The notes beneath the pieces are model-generated. The model worked only from the letters and a program-made list of their open reading frames with translations. It ran no database searches and was not told the DNA's origin. Source: Rhodanobacter sp. DHB23 (lineage in GTDB: Bacteria; Pseudomonadota; Gammaproteobacteria; Xanthomonadales; Rhodanobacteraceae). From it: a stretch of 64,000 nt of DNA. The position numbers were made by a program, and so were the translations under genes. The DNA is taken from contig NZ_JACYXK010000025.1 in the NCBI RefSeq assembly GCF_014842975.1, positions 248,001 through 312,000 on the forward strand, given 5' to 3'. How positions within the stretch are numbered: position 1 is the first letter of the stretch; each line of letters begins with the position of its first letter. This document shows, in pieces, positions 30,519 to 39,276 of the stretch.

Positions 30519-31723
30519 GCCACGCGCGGCCCGTGCTCGAACGCCTGCTGCGCCGCGCCGAAAGCGCGCGCCGGCGCGGCACGGACGAACGCGTGTCGCT
30601 GCCCATGCGCGGCGTGGACGAGTACACCGGCAGCCTCGCGTCGCTGCCCGAACTGGAAGCCTTCCATGCCGAGATCGCGCTGGCCGAGCGCGCCGGCGCC
30701 ATCGCCGCGCAACGCGACGTGCATCGGGGCGACGGCGCGCGGCTGCTGCGCCTCACGGTGACCGATCCGTCCGCGTTGGCGCGTCACCTGGGCGTGACGC
30801 TGCTGGATGAACGTGTGGCGGAAGCGGCGCAGCGGCTGGCGCCCTGGTGCGCCCGCTTCCCGGTGCTGGACGAAGCCGTCGCCGCCTGGCGGCAAGGCCG
30901 CAGGCTGCGCGGCCACGGTCCCGAAGCCGCCGCCGAGCTCGCGGATGCCGCGCGTGCGGTGGCGGCGCGTGCGGACGATGCGGGCCACGAGCGCATCCTG
31001 CGCCGCGAAAGCGTGCGCCTGTTCGGCGACAGCAAGCGCCTGGAAAGACTCACGCCGTGGCTGGAGCTGCTGGTCACCGGCGAACTGGCCGCCAGCGGCC
31101 TCGCGAAGGAGGACGTGTGGTCGGCGATCGGCCTGCGCCGCGAACCGCAACCCCTGCTGCTGGCCGGGCGCGGTATGGTGACGCTGGCCGATGCCAGCCT
31201 GCCTCTGGTGCGTCCTTACCTTGGCGTGCCCGTCGAGTCGTTGCATGCGGTGGCCACCACGGCGCGCTGCCTGCTCAGCATCGAGAACCTCGCCAGCTTC
31301 CACGATGCGGCACAGGCGAACCCCGCCGGCGACGCGCTGCTGCTCTACACCGGCGGCATGCCATCCCCCGCGTGGCGCGCGGCCTATGCGCGCGTGTTGC
31401 GCGCATTGCCGCCACGCTTGCCGGTCTTCCACTGGGGCGACATCGACGAGGGCGGCTTCCGCATCGCCGCCACGCTGGCCGGCGTCGCGCGCGAATCCGG
31501 ATACAGGTTGCGGCCCTGGCGGATGTCGCCATCCGAGCTGCCGTCCGCGGCGGTGGGCGCTGCGGAAATCCCCGAGCCCGGCTTGCTCGCCGGCATGCTG
31601 CGCTGGGCGGAGCGCGCCGGATGGCCGGACGTGGCCGCGGCGCTGGCCCGGCAGCCGATCCGCCTCGAACAGGAGCGGCTCGATCCCGTCATGCCCGGTC
31701 CGGATTCATCCGGCATCGGATGA
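30515..31723 (+). CDS. jetD: Wadjet defence protein JetD (TOPRIM nuclease, DUF3322-DUF2220)
   Basis: Nuclease subunit that cleaves DNA trapped by the JetABC motor. The 402-residue product has an N-terminal arm domain (DUF3322; RRGTDERVSLPMRGVDEYTGS) and a C-terminal TOPRIM domain (DUF2220) with its acidic metal site intact: E257 in LLSIENLASF and D309/D311 in HWGDIDEGGF. It is therefore predicted to be catalytically active. Starts at GTG 30515, overlapping the jetC stop (GTGA). Its 3' end overlaps the convergent unknown gene by 18 bases. Confidence 0.95.
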   Translation: MSHARPVLERLLRRAESARRRGTDERVSLPMRGVDEYTGSLASLPELEAFHAEIALAERAGAIAAQRDVHRGDGARLLRLTVTDPSALARHLGVTLLDERVAEAAQRLAPWCARFPVLDEAVAAWRQGRRLRGHGPEAAAELADAARAVAARADDAGHERILRRESVRLFGDSKRLERLTPWLELLVTGELAASGLAKEDVWSAIGLRREPQPLLLAGRGMVTLADASLPLVRPYLGVPVESLHAVATTARCLLSIENLASFHDAAQANPAGDALLLYTGGMPSPAWRAAYARVLRALPPRLPVFHWGDIDEGGFRIAATLAGVARESGYRLRPWRMSPSELPSAAVGAAEIPEPGLLAGMLRWAERAGWPDVAAALARQPIRLEQERLDPVMPGPDSSGIG

Positions 31724-32404
31724 GTGCGGCAGCTCCAGCCGCTCGTTGAAGTCGAAAGCCAGCTGCTGCGGGATGCGTTCCGTGCGCCGCCGCCGCCACG
31801 GCCCGAGTTGCGGCGATGTGTCGACCGGTTCGCGCCGCCACGGGATGGGCAGTTGGCAGGTGGCCAGCCATTTCGCCCTGGCGCAGCAACGGTAGGCATG
31901 GGAAACGGAAACCAGCAGCCGGGCGGCGACCGTGCACATGCGCCGGTCGTGCCGGCGCAGCAGCATCACCCACGCCAGTGCCAACGAGAGCGGCAGGCGG
32001 TCTTCGTCCTGCGGTTCCGTCGCCGCGGCCTGCTCCAGCAGCGTGGACAAGGGGTTGCGCCCTTCGTCGCTGACCAGGCGCCTGGCCAGCGGGTGAGGAC
32101 CGTCGTCGCCGTCGAAGCCGTGATCCAGCCGCGCGGTGGCGCGGAACCAGCGGCCGGGATGGAACAGCCGGCGGTACAGGCGATGGATCGTCTGCTGCTG
32201 GAACACCGGATCGAGGAAATCGGGCGGCTGGCCCTGGGCGGCGGCCAGTTCATGCGCTTCCAGCCACGCCTGCTGGCAGACATCCGCGTAGCTGTGCTCG
32301 CCACGCGTGGCCCTGGCGAGCCGCACCAGCGGCGTCTTGCATTGCGCGAGGAAGTGCGTGAACCCGTCCATCGACGCCCCGCGGGACAGCCTCGTTGGAG
32401 GCAT
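31706..32404 (-). CDS. Protein of unknown function converging on jetD
   Basis: A 232-residue protein (221 if ATG 32371 is used) that I do not recognise. It begins MDGFTHFLAQCKTPLVRLAR after the second ATG. The segment ADVCQQAWLEAHELA faintly resembles sigma-factor region 2 (EDLVQETWL type), and LLRRHDRRMCTVAARLLVSVSHAYRCCARA could form helix-turn-helix-like helices, but neither is decisive. The C-terminus is basic (WRRRRTER) then FDFNERLELP. No membrane segment. It overlaps jetD by 18 bases in convergent orientation. The frame is long, uninterrupted and has normal codon use. Confidence 0.6.
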   Translation of the reverse strand: MPPTRLSRGASMDGFTHFLAQCKTPLVRLARATRGEHSYADVCQQAWLEAHELAAAQGQPPDFLDPVFQQQTIHRLYRRLFHPGRWFRATARLDHGFDGDDGPHPLARRLVSDEGRNPLSTLLEQAAATEPQDEDRLPLSLALAWVMLLRRHDRRMCTVAARLLVSVSHAYRCCARAKWLATCQLPIPWRREPVDTSPQLGPWRRRRTERIPQQLAFDFNERLELPHSSDAG

Positions 32405-32473
32405 GTTCTAGCGCAGGACCTGCGACAGCCGGATGACGGCGCGATGTCGCCGCGATGTCGTCGCGATCGACGG

Positions 32474-33835
32474 TCAGCCGGCCGCGCCCGCCTGCAGTTC
32501 GGCGATGGTGCGGCTGGCCTGGGCGAGGCCGTTGGCCTGCGCGTGGGCATCGTCGGCGATCTGCCGGATCAGCTGGCCGACCTGGATCGACGAGCCGGTG
32601 ATGCCCTGCATCGCCTGGCCGGCGCGCTCGGCATGGCTGGCGCAACTGGCCACGGCATCGGTGGTGCTTTGCACCAGGGACTGGATGTCCTTGGCGGATT
32701 CCGCGCTGCGTTGCGCCAGCGCGCGCACCTCCTGCGCCACCACCGCGAAGCCCTTGCCCAGTTCGCCGGCATGCGCGGCCTCTACCGCGGCATTGAGCGA
32801 AAGGATGTTGGTCTGGAAGGCGATCGAGTTCATCACCGAGATGATTTCGGTCATGTCCCTGGAATGCTGGTTGATGTCGGCGATGTCGGTGACCAGCTGC
32901 GCCACCAGCGCGCTGCCGGCGTTGGCACTCTCGTTGGCCGCGGTGGCCAGCTTGTTGGCGGCCTGCGCCTCGCCCGCGATCGCGGGCACGGTGGCGTTGA
33001 GTTCCTCGACCGAACGGTGCAACGCCTGCGCGGCCAGCGTCTGGCGGGTCACGTCGGTGGCGAGCTTGACCACCCTGTGCGGCTGGCCCGAGGCGTCGAG
33101 AATGGGGTTGTAGCTGGCCTGCAACCACACCGGCGCGCCGTCGCGGCGCACGCGCTGAAACAGGCCGGCGTTGTACTCGCCCTGGTGCAGGCGTGCCCAG
33201 AATTCGCGGTAGGCCGCGCTTTCGCGCTCCTTGCGGTCGACGAACATGCGGTGGTGCTGGCCGACCACTTCGTCGCGCCGGTAGCCCATCACGGCGAGGA
33301 AGTTGTCGTTGACCTCCTGCACGACGCCGTCGAGGTCGAAGGTGATAACCGCCTGCGCGCGGTCGATGGCGGCGAGCCGGCCGGCCATGTCCGCCGCCGC
33401 GAGGCGCTGGGCGGTGACGTCGGTGGCATGCTTGACCACGCGGCGCACCCGGCCGAGCGGGTCGCGGATCGGGCTGTAGCTGCCCTGGATCCATACCTCG
33501 CGCCCGTTGGCGTCGATGCGGCGGTAGACCCCGCTGTCGTGCTGGCCGTTGCCCAGTCGTTGCCAGAATTCGCGATAGGCGTCGCCCTCGCTTTCGTCGG
33601 ACGGCACGAACATGCGGTGGTGCTGGCCGACGACCTGTTCGCGGCTGTATCCGAAGCAGCGGAGGAAGTTGTCGTTGGCCTCGAGGATGGTGCCGTCCGG
33701 CGCGAACTCGATCACCGCCTGTTCGCGGTCGACGGCCGCAATGCGGCCGAGCAGTTCATGGCGCTCGCGCTGGTCGCGCCACAGTTGCCGCAGGCCGCGC
33801 AGGCGGTCGAACAGCGAATACAAGGTAGTTGCCAC
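32474..33835 (-). CDS. Soluble PAS-PAS methyl-accepting chemotaxis protein (BdlA-like)
   Basis: Cytoplasmic chemoreceptor-type sensor. The 453-residue protein has no membrane segment. Two similar PAS domains (~35-140 and ~155-262) each contain NDNFL..GYxR(E/D)(Q/E)[10 protein letters not shown] and YREFW.RL, showing an internal duplication. The C-terminal signalling hairpin (~275-453) carries the conserved tip [20 protein letters not shown] and [19 protein letters not shown] that contacts CheA/CheW. The arrangement matches BdlA, the biofilm-dispersal regulator of Pseudomonas; the PAS ligand (heme or flavin) cannot be read from the sequence. Confidence 0.9.
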   Translation of the reverse strand: MATTLYSLFDRLRGLRQLWRDQRERHELLGRIAAVDREQAVIEFAPDGTILEANDNFLRCFGYSREQVVGQHHRMFVPSDESEGDAYREFWQRLGNGQHDSGVYRRIDANGREVWIQGSYSPIRDPLGRVRRVVKHATDVTAQRLAAADMAGRLAAIDRAQAVITFDLDGVVQEVNDNFLAVMGYRRDEVVGQHHRMFVDRKERESAAYREFWARLHQGEYNAGLFQRVRRDGAPVWLQASYNPILDASGQPHRVVKLATDVTRQTLAAQALHRSVEELNATVPAIAGEAQAANKLATAANESANAGSALVAQLVTDIADINQHSRDMTEIISVMNSIAFQTNILSLNAAVEAAHAGELGKGFAVVAQEVRALAQRSAESAKDIQSLVQSTTDAVASCASHAERAGQAMQGITGSSIQVGQLIRQIADDAHAQANGLAQASRTIAELQAGAAG

Positions 33836-33957
33836 GCGATCCCCCTGATGCGCAGATTGTCCCTATCCCCGTGCTAACGGCGGCGGGCCGGCGGACTTGA
33901 GCCTCGCTGGCCGTTCCTCCATGGCATTCCGGTGCCGGGCCGGCCATGCACCGGGCG

Positions 33958-36198
33958 TCAGAACAGCCACTGCGCGGCCTGCTGGCGCTGGTCCCCGTCC
34001 AGGCGCGGGTTCGGCGGCATGGGGCCGTAACCCAGAAGGTAGTCGATGGCGCGATGGCCCTTGGTGTCGGCCTGGCACGGGTCGGCGCCAGCGTCCAGCA
34101 AGGCCTTGATCAGGTCCAGCGAGCCGTTGGCGGCGGCGTACATCAGGGCGGTGCGGGCGTCGTTGCCGAGTTCCGGGTTGAGGCCGTCCTGGTTGCCCCA
34201 GGTCGTCGCGTCGACCGCGGCGCGGTGTTCCAGCAGCAGCTTCGCGACGCCAGCCTGGTCGAACTGCGCGGCTTCCATCAGCGCCGTCTTGCCGATGGGG
34301 TTGCGCTCGTTGATGTCGGGCTCGTGCTGCATGACCAGCGGGAACGCAGCGGGATCGGCCACCGCGACCAGCAGCAGCGGGTCGAGTCCAGCGTATCTGG
34401 AGCAATCGGAGATCTCCTGGGCATACGCTGCGCCATTGCCCAGCAATTGCCTGATTTCGTCTGGTGGCGCGCGTTCCAGCAATCTTCTCCAAAGCGACAC
34501 GGTGGGAACGTCTCCGCCGCAGTTGCCGCCGAACGTTGCGAGGAACAGCGCCGCCTTCGCAGCCTGTTCGCTGTCGGCGCGGTTGAGCTGCATGTGCTTG
34601 CGGTAATACGCGGCCAGCTGGTCATGTGCTGCAAGGTAGAGCTTGCGCAGGTGCTGGCTGACGACGTAGTTGTTGAGGCTGGTGTAGCCCCAGACTTGGT
34701 ACGGGTAATCGAAACTCTGGGATCGGTCGGGGAATGACTGCATGAGGGCTCGCGGGTCGATCCTCATGGATGTGTTGACGGCATTTTGCTGGGCTTCGAA
34801 TCCGTACACCATCGTCCCTTGGAATGTGTCGATGAAGTTTCCGTCAGCTTGGGTGGAAGCTGCTTCAAAGGTGGCCACGGCTTCGGCAGGGAAGCCCATG
34901 CGCTCGTAATCGCGATCGCTGCAGCCCGAGCGCGGCATGAAGTTGTCGCGGTTGCTGCCGTAGTACGCCTGGGTCGCGGCGATGAGCGCGGGGTGCGCGC
35001 TCAGGAACGGGCAGGGGATGTCGTAGTCCGAGCTGTTCGTTATGCCGGTTTCGGAAGCCAGCCGGATGATGTTCAACAGCGAATCGTCGCTGCCGTCGTA
35101 AGGTGTGGGAGGGAAGTCGTCGACCTTGCCCGGCGCAGCCATCGCCTTCTGGTACAGGTCGGCTTGCAGGGCCCGGATGGCCGCGTCGCGCGCAGGCGTG
35201 GGTGGCTCGAAGCTGTGCAGGAACAGCGCGTAGTCGAGTTCGCCCTGCGCGTCCACGTGGGAGTAGTGCTCGAGGATGGGAGCGGCCTGCTGCGGGTGCG
35301 TGTCCATCTCGCCGAGCGCGGCGTCACGGCTGTCGGGCGGTGACGGGGCGGGCGCGCCGGGGGTGGCGACGGCCCGATTCGTGGAAGTCGGTGGAGTGAC
35401 GTGCGGTTCCAACTGCCCGGGATGGAGCGCGAGCGCCTCGTCTTTCGCGTAATCGACCGGGCCATCGACCGGGCAGTCGAGCACGGGGCCGCCCAGCGAC
35501 TTGAGCGTATCGGCTGCCGCGACGAATTGCGGCACGCGCCCGAGCACCGTGCGGCAGGGCAGGCGTACCCATGTGCCGTCCAATGGAGAAGGTCCCCCCC
35601 GCATTCCATCGGCGTTGCGGTCGAATGGATTGCCAAGCGTGTCGAACAGGCTGCCGTCCACATCGCGTAGCGCGGCGTAAAGACGGATCAGCGGTGACTG
35701 GCTTTGTATGGCCGAGGCGAAGCTCTTGTGGAAGCCTGCGTCTTTTGTCTTCCAGTCGTAAGCCTTTTGCCCGGGGAATGCCGGGTGAAATTCGTCGGCG
35801 GCTTGCTCGGCTTTCGCGATCGCCGCATCCATGCCCTTGAAATCGCCGTGCAGGAAATCGGCGTAGGCATCGACGATCTGCGAGCGGACATCGGGCACGG
35901 TACCTTTTGGCGCGGGCCAGATCGGTTGGCCCGCCGAGACGCGGTCGAGGTTGGACTGGATGACGACCATCAGGCCGCGGGGATCGCCGGCGTTCTTCCA
36001 CTCGTCGGCATCGACGACGACGTTCGGCTTGGTTCCGGACGTGCATTCCGACTGTCCGGCAGCGCAGGCCGTGCTTGCCGGCGGCATGCCGGCGCTGGCG
36101 GCGAAGCACGGCGCGCACAGCGCAAGCATGGCGAGCCAGCATGCGTGCGCGATACGGCGCTGGGCGCCGGATGATGTGGTGCTGGCCGCTTCCTGCAT
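33958..36198 (-). CDS. Large secreted ankyrin-repeat protein
   Basis: A 746-residue exported protein. The start at 36198 yields MQEAASTTSSGAQRRIAHACWLAMLALCAPCFAASAG, a plausible signal peptide cut near residue 34; the longer frame (to 36333) would bury that signal. About 580 residues without a recognisable fold follow, with scattered cysteines (TACAAGQSEC, VLDCPVDG, DIPCPFL, MPRSGCSDRDYERMG) that could pair in the periplasm. Near the C-terminus are about three ankyrin repeats (NPIGKTALMEAAQFDQAGVAKLLLEH; DARTALMYAAANGSLDLIKALLDAGADPCQAD). No partner gene is apparent. Periplasmic location and protein-protein binding are inferred. Confidence 0.75.
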   Translation of the reverse strand: MQEAASTTSSGAQRRIAHACWLAMLALCAPCFAASAGMPPASTACAAGQSECTSGTKPNVVVDADEWKNAGDPRGLMVVIQSNLDRVSAGQPIWPAPKGTVPDVRSQIVDAYADFLHGDFKGMDAAIAKAEQAADEFHPAFPGQKAYDWKTKDAGFHKSFASAIQSQSPLIRLYAALRDVDGSLFDTLGNPFDRNADGMRGGPSPLDGTWVRLPCRTVLGRVPQFVAAADTLKSLGGPVLDCPVDGPVDYAKDEALALHPGQLEPHVTPPTSTNRAVATPGAPAPSPPDSRDAALGEMDTHPQQAAPILEHYSHVDAQGELDYALFLHSFEPPTPARDAAIRALQADLYQKAMAAPGKVDDFPPTPYDGSDDSLLNIIRLASETGITNSSDYDIPCPFLSAHPALIAATQAYYGSNRDNFMPRSGCSDRDYERMGFPAEAVATFEAASTQADGNFIDTFQGTMVYGFEAQQNAVNTSMRIDPRALMQSFPDRSQSFDYPYQVWGYTSLNNYVVSQHLRKLYLAAHDQLAAYYRKHMQLNRADSEQAAKAALFLATFGGNCGGDVPTVSLWRRLLERAPPDEIRQLLGNGAAYAQEISDCSRYAGLDPLLLVAVADPAAFPLVMQHEPDINERNPIGKTALMEAAQFDQAGVAKLLLEHRAAVDATTWGNQDGLNPELGNDARTALMYAAANGSLDLIKALLDAGADPCQADTKGHRAIDYLLGYGPMPPNPRLDGDQRQQAAQWLF

Positions 36199-36277
36199 GG
36201 TCGGAGCCTGATGCGCGAGGTGAAGCGGATGCTGGCAGATTCCACGGCGGGTGCGCGGTGCCGCGCCGTGGTTGCCC

Positions 36278-37714
36278 TCATTCTTCCGCGCCGTCGCCCT
36301 TGAACGCGCCCGAAGCGGAACCGAAATCGCCATCCGCCTGCGCCGCCATGTACGACCACGCCGCGTAGGCCGCCACGTTCTGCGCCAGTTCCTTCGGATC
36401 GACCTTGTCCAGCGTGTCGTTGCTGGTGTGGTGCCAGTCGAAGTAATGCGTGGCGTCCTGGTCGAGGGTGAGCGCGGCCATGCCCTTGGCGTGCATGGCG
36501 CCGAGGTCGGAGCCGCCGCCGCCGGGACGCCCGGGGTCGTAGGCCACGCCCAGCGGCTTGAGCACGTCGGCGATCTGCTCGATGGCGTGCCGCGCTTCGG
36601 GCTTCACGCTGGCGCTGATGCGGTACACCTTGCCGGCGCCGAGGTCGGAGTCGGTGCCGAGCATGAAGTCCGTCACTTCCTTGGCGTGCCTGTCGGCATA
36701 GGCGCGCGCGCCCCACAGGCCCATTTCCTCGTTGGCGAAGGCGATCACCCGGATGGTGCGGTCGGGGCGCTGCGGCAGGTCGTGGATCAGCTTGGCGGCG
36801 GCCATCGAGATGGCGACGCCGGCGCCGTCGTCGATCGCACCGGTGCCCGGGTCCCAGGAGTCCAGGTGGCCGCCGATCGCGACGACCTGCTCGGGATGCT
36901 TGCGGCCGGTGATCTCGCCGATCACGTTGGCGCCGGTGTATTCGCCCACGACGCCGCAGTCGAGGTCGAGCTGCACCGTCACCGGCTTGCCGTAGGCCAG
37001 TTCGCGTTCGAGCTGGTCGGCGTCGGGATTGGAAAGCGCCGCGGCGGGGATCGCCTTGGCGGGATCGCGGAAGCCGGTGACGCCGGTGTGGGCGATGCGC
37101 TCGTGCGCGTCGGTGCCGGCCGAGCGCAGCAGGTAGCCGGCCGCGCCCTTCGCGGCGGCAATCACCGGGCCGGCCACGCGTACCATCGAACCCATGCCGT
37201 AGTCGTGGCCGTCCTGGCTGCGCTGCATGCGGTAGCCGACGTAGACGATCCTGCCCTTGATCGTGGCCGGGTCGGCGGCTTTCAGCGCGGCGATGCCGTC
37301 GAAGGCGACCACCTGCGCGGTGAGCCCGCCCTTGGGCGTGCCCGGGGAATAGCCCAGCGCGGTGAGCACGAGGTGCTGCGGGAACGGCGCCACGATGGAG
37401 CCGCTCTCATGGCGGCGCACCCACAGCGGATAGGTCGCCGGCTCGGTGTAGACCTTGTCGAAGCCCAGCGCCTTGAACTTCGCCACCGCCCAGTCGCGGC
37501 CGCGCTGGTCGTTCGGACCACCGGCCAGTCGCGGGCCGACCTCGGTGGTCAGCGATTGCAGCACGGCGTAGGCGGTGCCGTCGCCGAGCGCCTTGTCGCG
37601 CAACTGCTCGGCCGTCTTTACGGCCGAAGCGGGAATGGTGGTGTCGGCGGCGCTGGCGGCGCCGGCGGCAAGCAGCAGGCTGGTGGCGAGCAGGGTGGGG
37701 GCTGGGTGGCGCAT
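36278..37714 (-). CDS. Secreted M28-family zinc peptidase with PA domain
   Basis: Exported di-zinc aminopeptidase or carboxypeptidase. The 478-residue precursor has a signal peptide (LLATSLLLAAGAASA), a protease-associated (PA) insert (~120-230, with GRIVYVGYRMQRSQDGHDYG) and the M28 catalytic domain. Metal and catalytic residues are in GGHLDSWDPGTGAIDDGAG (His and bridging Asp), IAFANEEMGLWGA (catalytic Glu pair), LGTDSDLGAG (Asp) and FDWHHTSNDTLDKVD (last His). Substrate unknown. Upstream on the plus strand (37744-37784) is a palindromic repeat in the leader region. Confidence 0.92.
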   Translation of the reverse strand: MRHPAPTLLATSLLLAAGAASAADTTIPASAVKTAEQLRDKALGDGTAYAVLQSLTTEVGPRLAGGPNDQRGRDWAVAKFKALGFDKVYTEPATYPLWVRRHESGSIVAPFPQHLVLTALGYSPGTPKGGLTAQVVAFDGIAALKAADPATIKGRIVYVGYRMQRSQDGHDYGMGSMVRVAGPVIAAAKGAAGYLLRSAGTDAHERIAHTGVTGFRDPAKAIPAAALSNPDADQLERELAYGKPVTVQLDLDCGVVGEYTGANVIGEITGRKHPEQVVAIGGHLDSWDPGTGAIDDGAGVAISMAAAKLIHDLPQRPDRTIRVIAFANEEMGLWGARAYADRHAKEVTDFMLGTDSDLGAGKVYRISASVKPEARHAIEQIADVLKPLGVAYDPGRPGGGGSDLGAMHAKGMAALTLDQDATHYFDWHHTSNDTLDKVDPKELAQNVAAYAAWSYMAAQADGDFGSASGAFKGDGAEE

Positions 37715-37743
37715 GCGGTTTCCCGTGGCGTTGACTAGTGGTT

Positions 37744-37784
37744 CCCTCTCCCTCCGGGAGAGGGTGGCGGCAGCCGGGTGAGGG
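37744..37784. repeat. Palindromic CCCTCTCCC-type intergenic repeat
   Basis: Inverted repeat CCCTCTCCC (37744-37752) / GGGAGAGGG (37756-37764) with TCC between, followed by a GCAGCCGGGTGAGGG tail. It is an opposite-oriented relative of the element at 21717-21752. It lies between the M28 peptidase and mscL. Confidence 0.65.
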
Positions 37785-37953
37785 TCCGGGCGGAGCGAAG
37801 TGTCGGTGGCTTGCGCAAGACGTCAGCAGCACGCTTGATGCCAGTAGAGCGCCTGGGCCGAGTCCTCGCCCCCGACCCCTCTTCCTCGCTCCCCAAGGCA
37901 GGGCCATCCATGGCCCTTCCTGTGTCCGGAGGGAGCGGGAAGAAGTGCGCGGC

Positions 37954-38364
37954 TTACTGCTTGTTCTTGAGCAGGTCGCGGATTTCGGTGAGCAGGGCCA
38001 CGTCGGCCGGCGGTGCGGCGGGGGCTTCTTCCTTCTTCTTCTGCAGCCGGTTCATCACCTTGATGACCATGAAGATCGCGAAGGCAACAATGATGAAGGT
38101 GATGACGGTGTTGATGAAGCTGCCGTAGTTGATCGCCACTTCGGCGATCTTGTGCTTGGGGTCGCTGTCGTCAGCCGGCTTGAGCACCCATTTCATCGCC
38201 GAGAAGTCGATGCCGCCGGTGAGCACGCCGATCGGCGGCATGATGACGTCGCTGACCAGCGAGCTGACGATCTTGCCGAATGCGCCGCCGATCACGATAC
38301 CGACGGCCATGTCCAGCACGTTGCCGCGCATGGCGAATGCCTTGAATTCCTGCATCATGCCCAT
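37954..38364 (-). CDS. mscL: Large-conductance mechanosensitive channel MscL
   Basis: Pentameric inner-membrane channel that opens on hypo-osmotic shock. The 136-residue product has the conserved N-terminal [20 protein letters not shown] (amphipathic helix and TM1 pore region), [17 protein letters not shown]2 (~78-100, [22 protein letters not shown]) and the C-terminal cytoplasmic bundle ([11 protein letters not shown]). The periplasmic loop is of normal size. The start at 38364 leaves two extra residues before the usual Met. Confidence 0.96.
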   Translation of the reverse strand: MGMMQEFKAFAMRGNVLDMAVGIVIGGAFGKIVSSLVSDVIMPPIGVLTGGIDFSAMKWVLKPADDSDPKHKIAEVAINYGSFINTVITFIIVAFAIFMVIKVMNRLQKKKEEAPAAPPADVALLTEIRDLLKNKQ

Positions 38365-38462
38365 TGCTGCTACTCCCCGAGTGATATGCCGGTTGGCCGG
38401 GAAACTCTAGCGCAGCAGATGCCGTTGCAGCATGAATCGGACAGGCAGAATCTTCTGAAATC

Positions 38463-39149
38463 TCAGGCGATGCGGCCGCCCAGTTCGGCGTAGCCGCGCA
38501 GTTCGGCGTGGAAGCGGTCGCCCCGTGCCAGCGCCGCCACGCCGGCCGGCGTGCCGGTGAACACCAGGTCGCCGGGCTTGAGTTCGAACAGCGTGGAGAG
38601 CGCGGCGAGGATGTGCGGCACGTCGTGGATCATCTCGCCCAGCCGCGCGTGCTGGCGCAGGGTGCCGTTCACGGTGAGGCGCAGCTCGGTGTCCGGGCCG
38701 GGCAAGGCGCCGGCCAGCAGGCGCAGCGCCGACACCGGCGCGGAGTGGTCGAAGGCCTTGGCCACGTCCCAGGGATGGCCCTTGGCCTTGGCCTGCGCCT
38801 GCAGGTCGCGGCGGGTGAGGTCCAGCCCCACGCCCACGCCCCATACCAGTGCGGCGGCGCTTTCCACCGCCACGTCGCGGCCACCGCCGCCCAGCGCCAG
38901 CACCATCTCCACTTCATGGTGGAGCTCGTTCGTGAGGGTCGGGTAGGGGACGTCGCTGCCGTCGGCCACCACGGCGTCCGCCGGCTTGCAGAAAAACATC
39001 GGGCGTCCGGTTTCCACCGCGGCGCCCATTTCCTTCGCGTGCTCGGCGTAGTTGCGGCCGATGCAGAACACGCGTCGGACCGGGAAGCGCTGCGTGCTGC
39101 CGAACACCGGCAGGCTGGGCGTGGGGGGCGGGGCGATGACGTAGTCCAT
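38463..39149 (-). CDS. Fumarylacetoacetate hydrolase family protein
   Basis: Metal-dependent hydrolase/isomerase/decarboxylase of the FAH fold acting on acylpyruvate-type substrates. The 228-residue product shows VFCIGRNYAEHAKEMG, the metal ligands Glu-x-Glu in NELHHEVEMVLALG, the Asp in GVGLDLTRRDLQ, and LKPGDLVFTGTPAGVAAL. Its length and motifs resemble fumarylpyruvate hydrolases and YcgM-type proteins (acylpyruvase/oxaloacetate decarboxylase). The start at 39149 (MDYVIAPPPTPSLPVFG) is preferred over the 23-codon longer frame, whose sequence is Arg-rich and unlike the family. Substrate not deducible from context. Confidence 0.88.
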   Translation of the reverse strand: MDYVIAPPPTPSLPVFGSTQRFPVRRVFCIGRNYAEHAKEMGAAVETGRPMFFCKPADAVVADGSDVPYPTLTNELHHEVEMVLALGGGGRDVAVESAAALVWGVGVGLDLTRRDLQAQAKAKGHPWDVAKAFDHSAPVSALRLLAGALPGPDTELRLTVNGTLRQHARLGEMIHDVPHILAALSTLFELKPGDLVFTGTPAGVAALARGDRFHAELRGYAELGGRIA

Positions 39150-39276
39150 GCCGCCTAGCGTAGCGCCTCGCGGGCGCCGGATGACAGCTGTCACGCGCGA
39201 TGCCTGATGCCTGCTCATGTCGGCAACGCCATGCCGGACCTACCGTATCCGGGATGAAGCCATCAAGGGGACTGCG

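Noticed and set aside
31706-32404. Calling the jetD-adjacent unknown gene an RNA polymerase sigma factor
   Set aside because: Only one short segment resembles sigma region 2 and no region 4 is convincing; the annotation is left as unknown.
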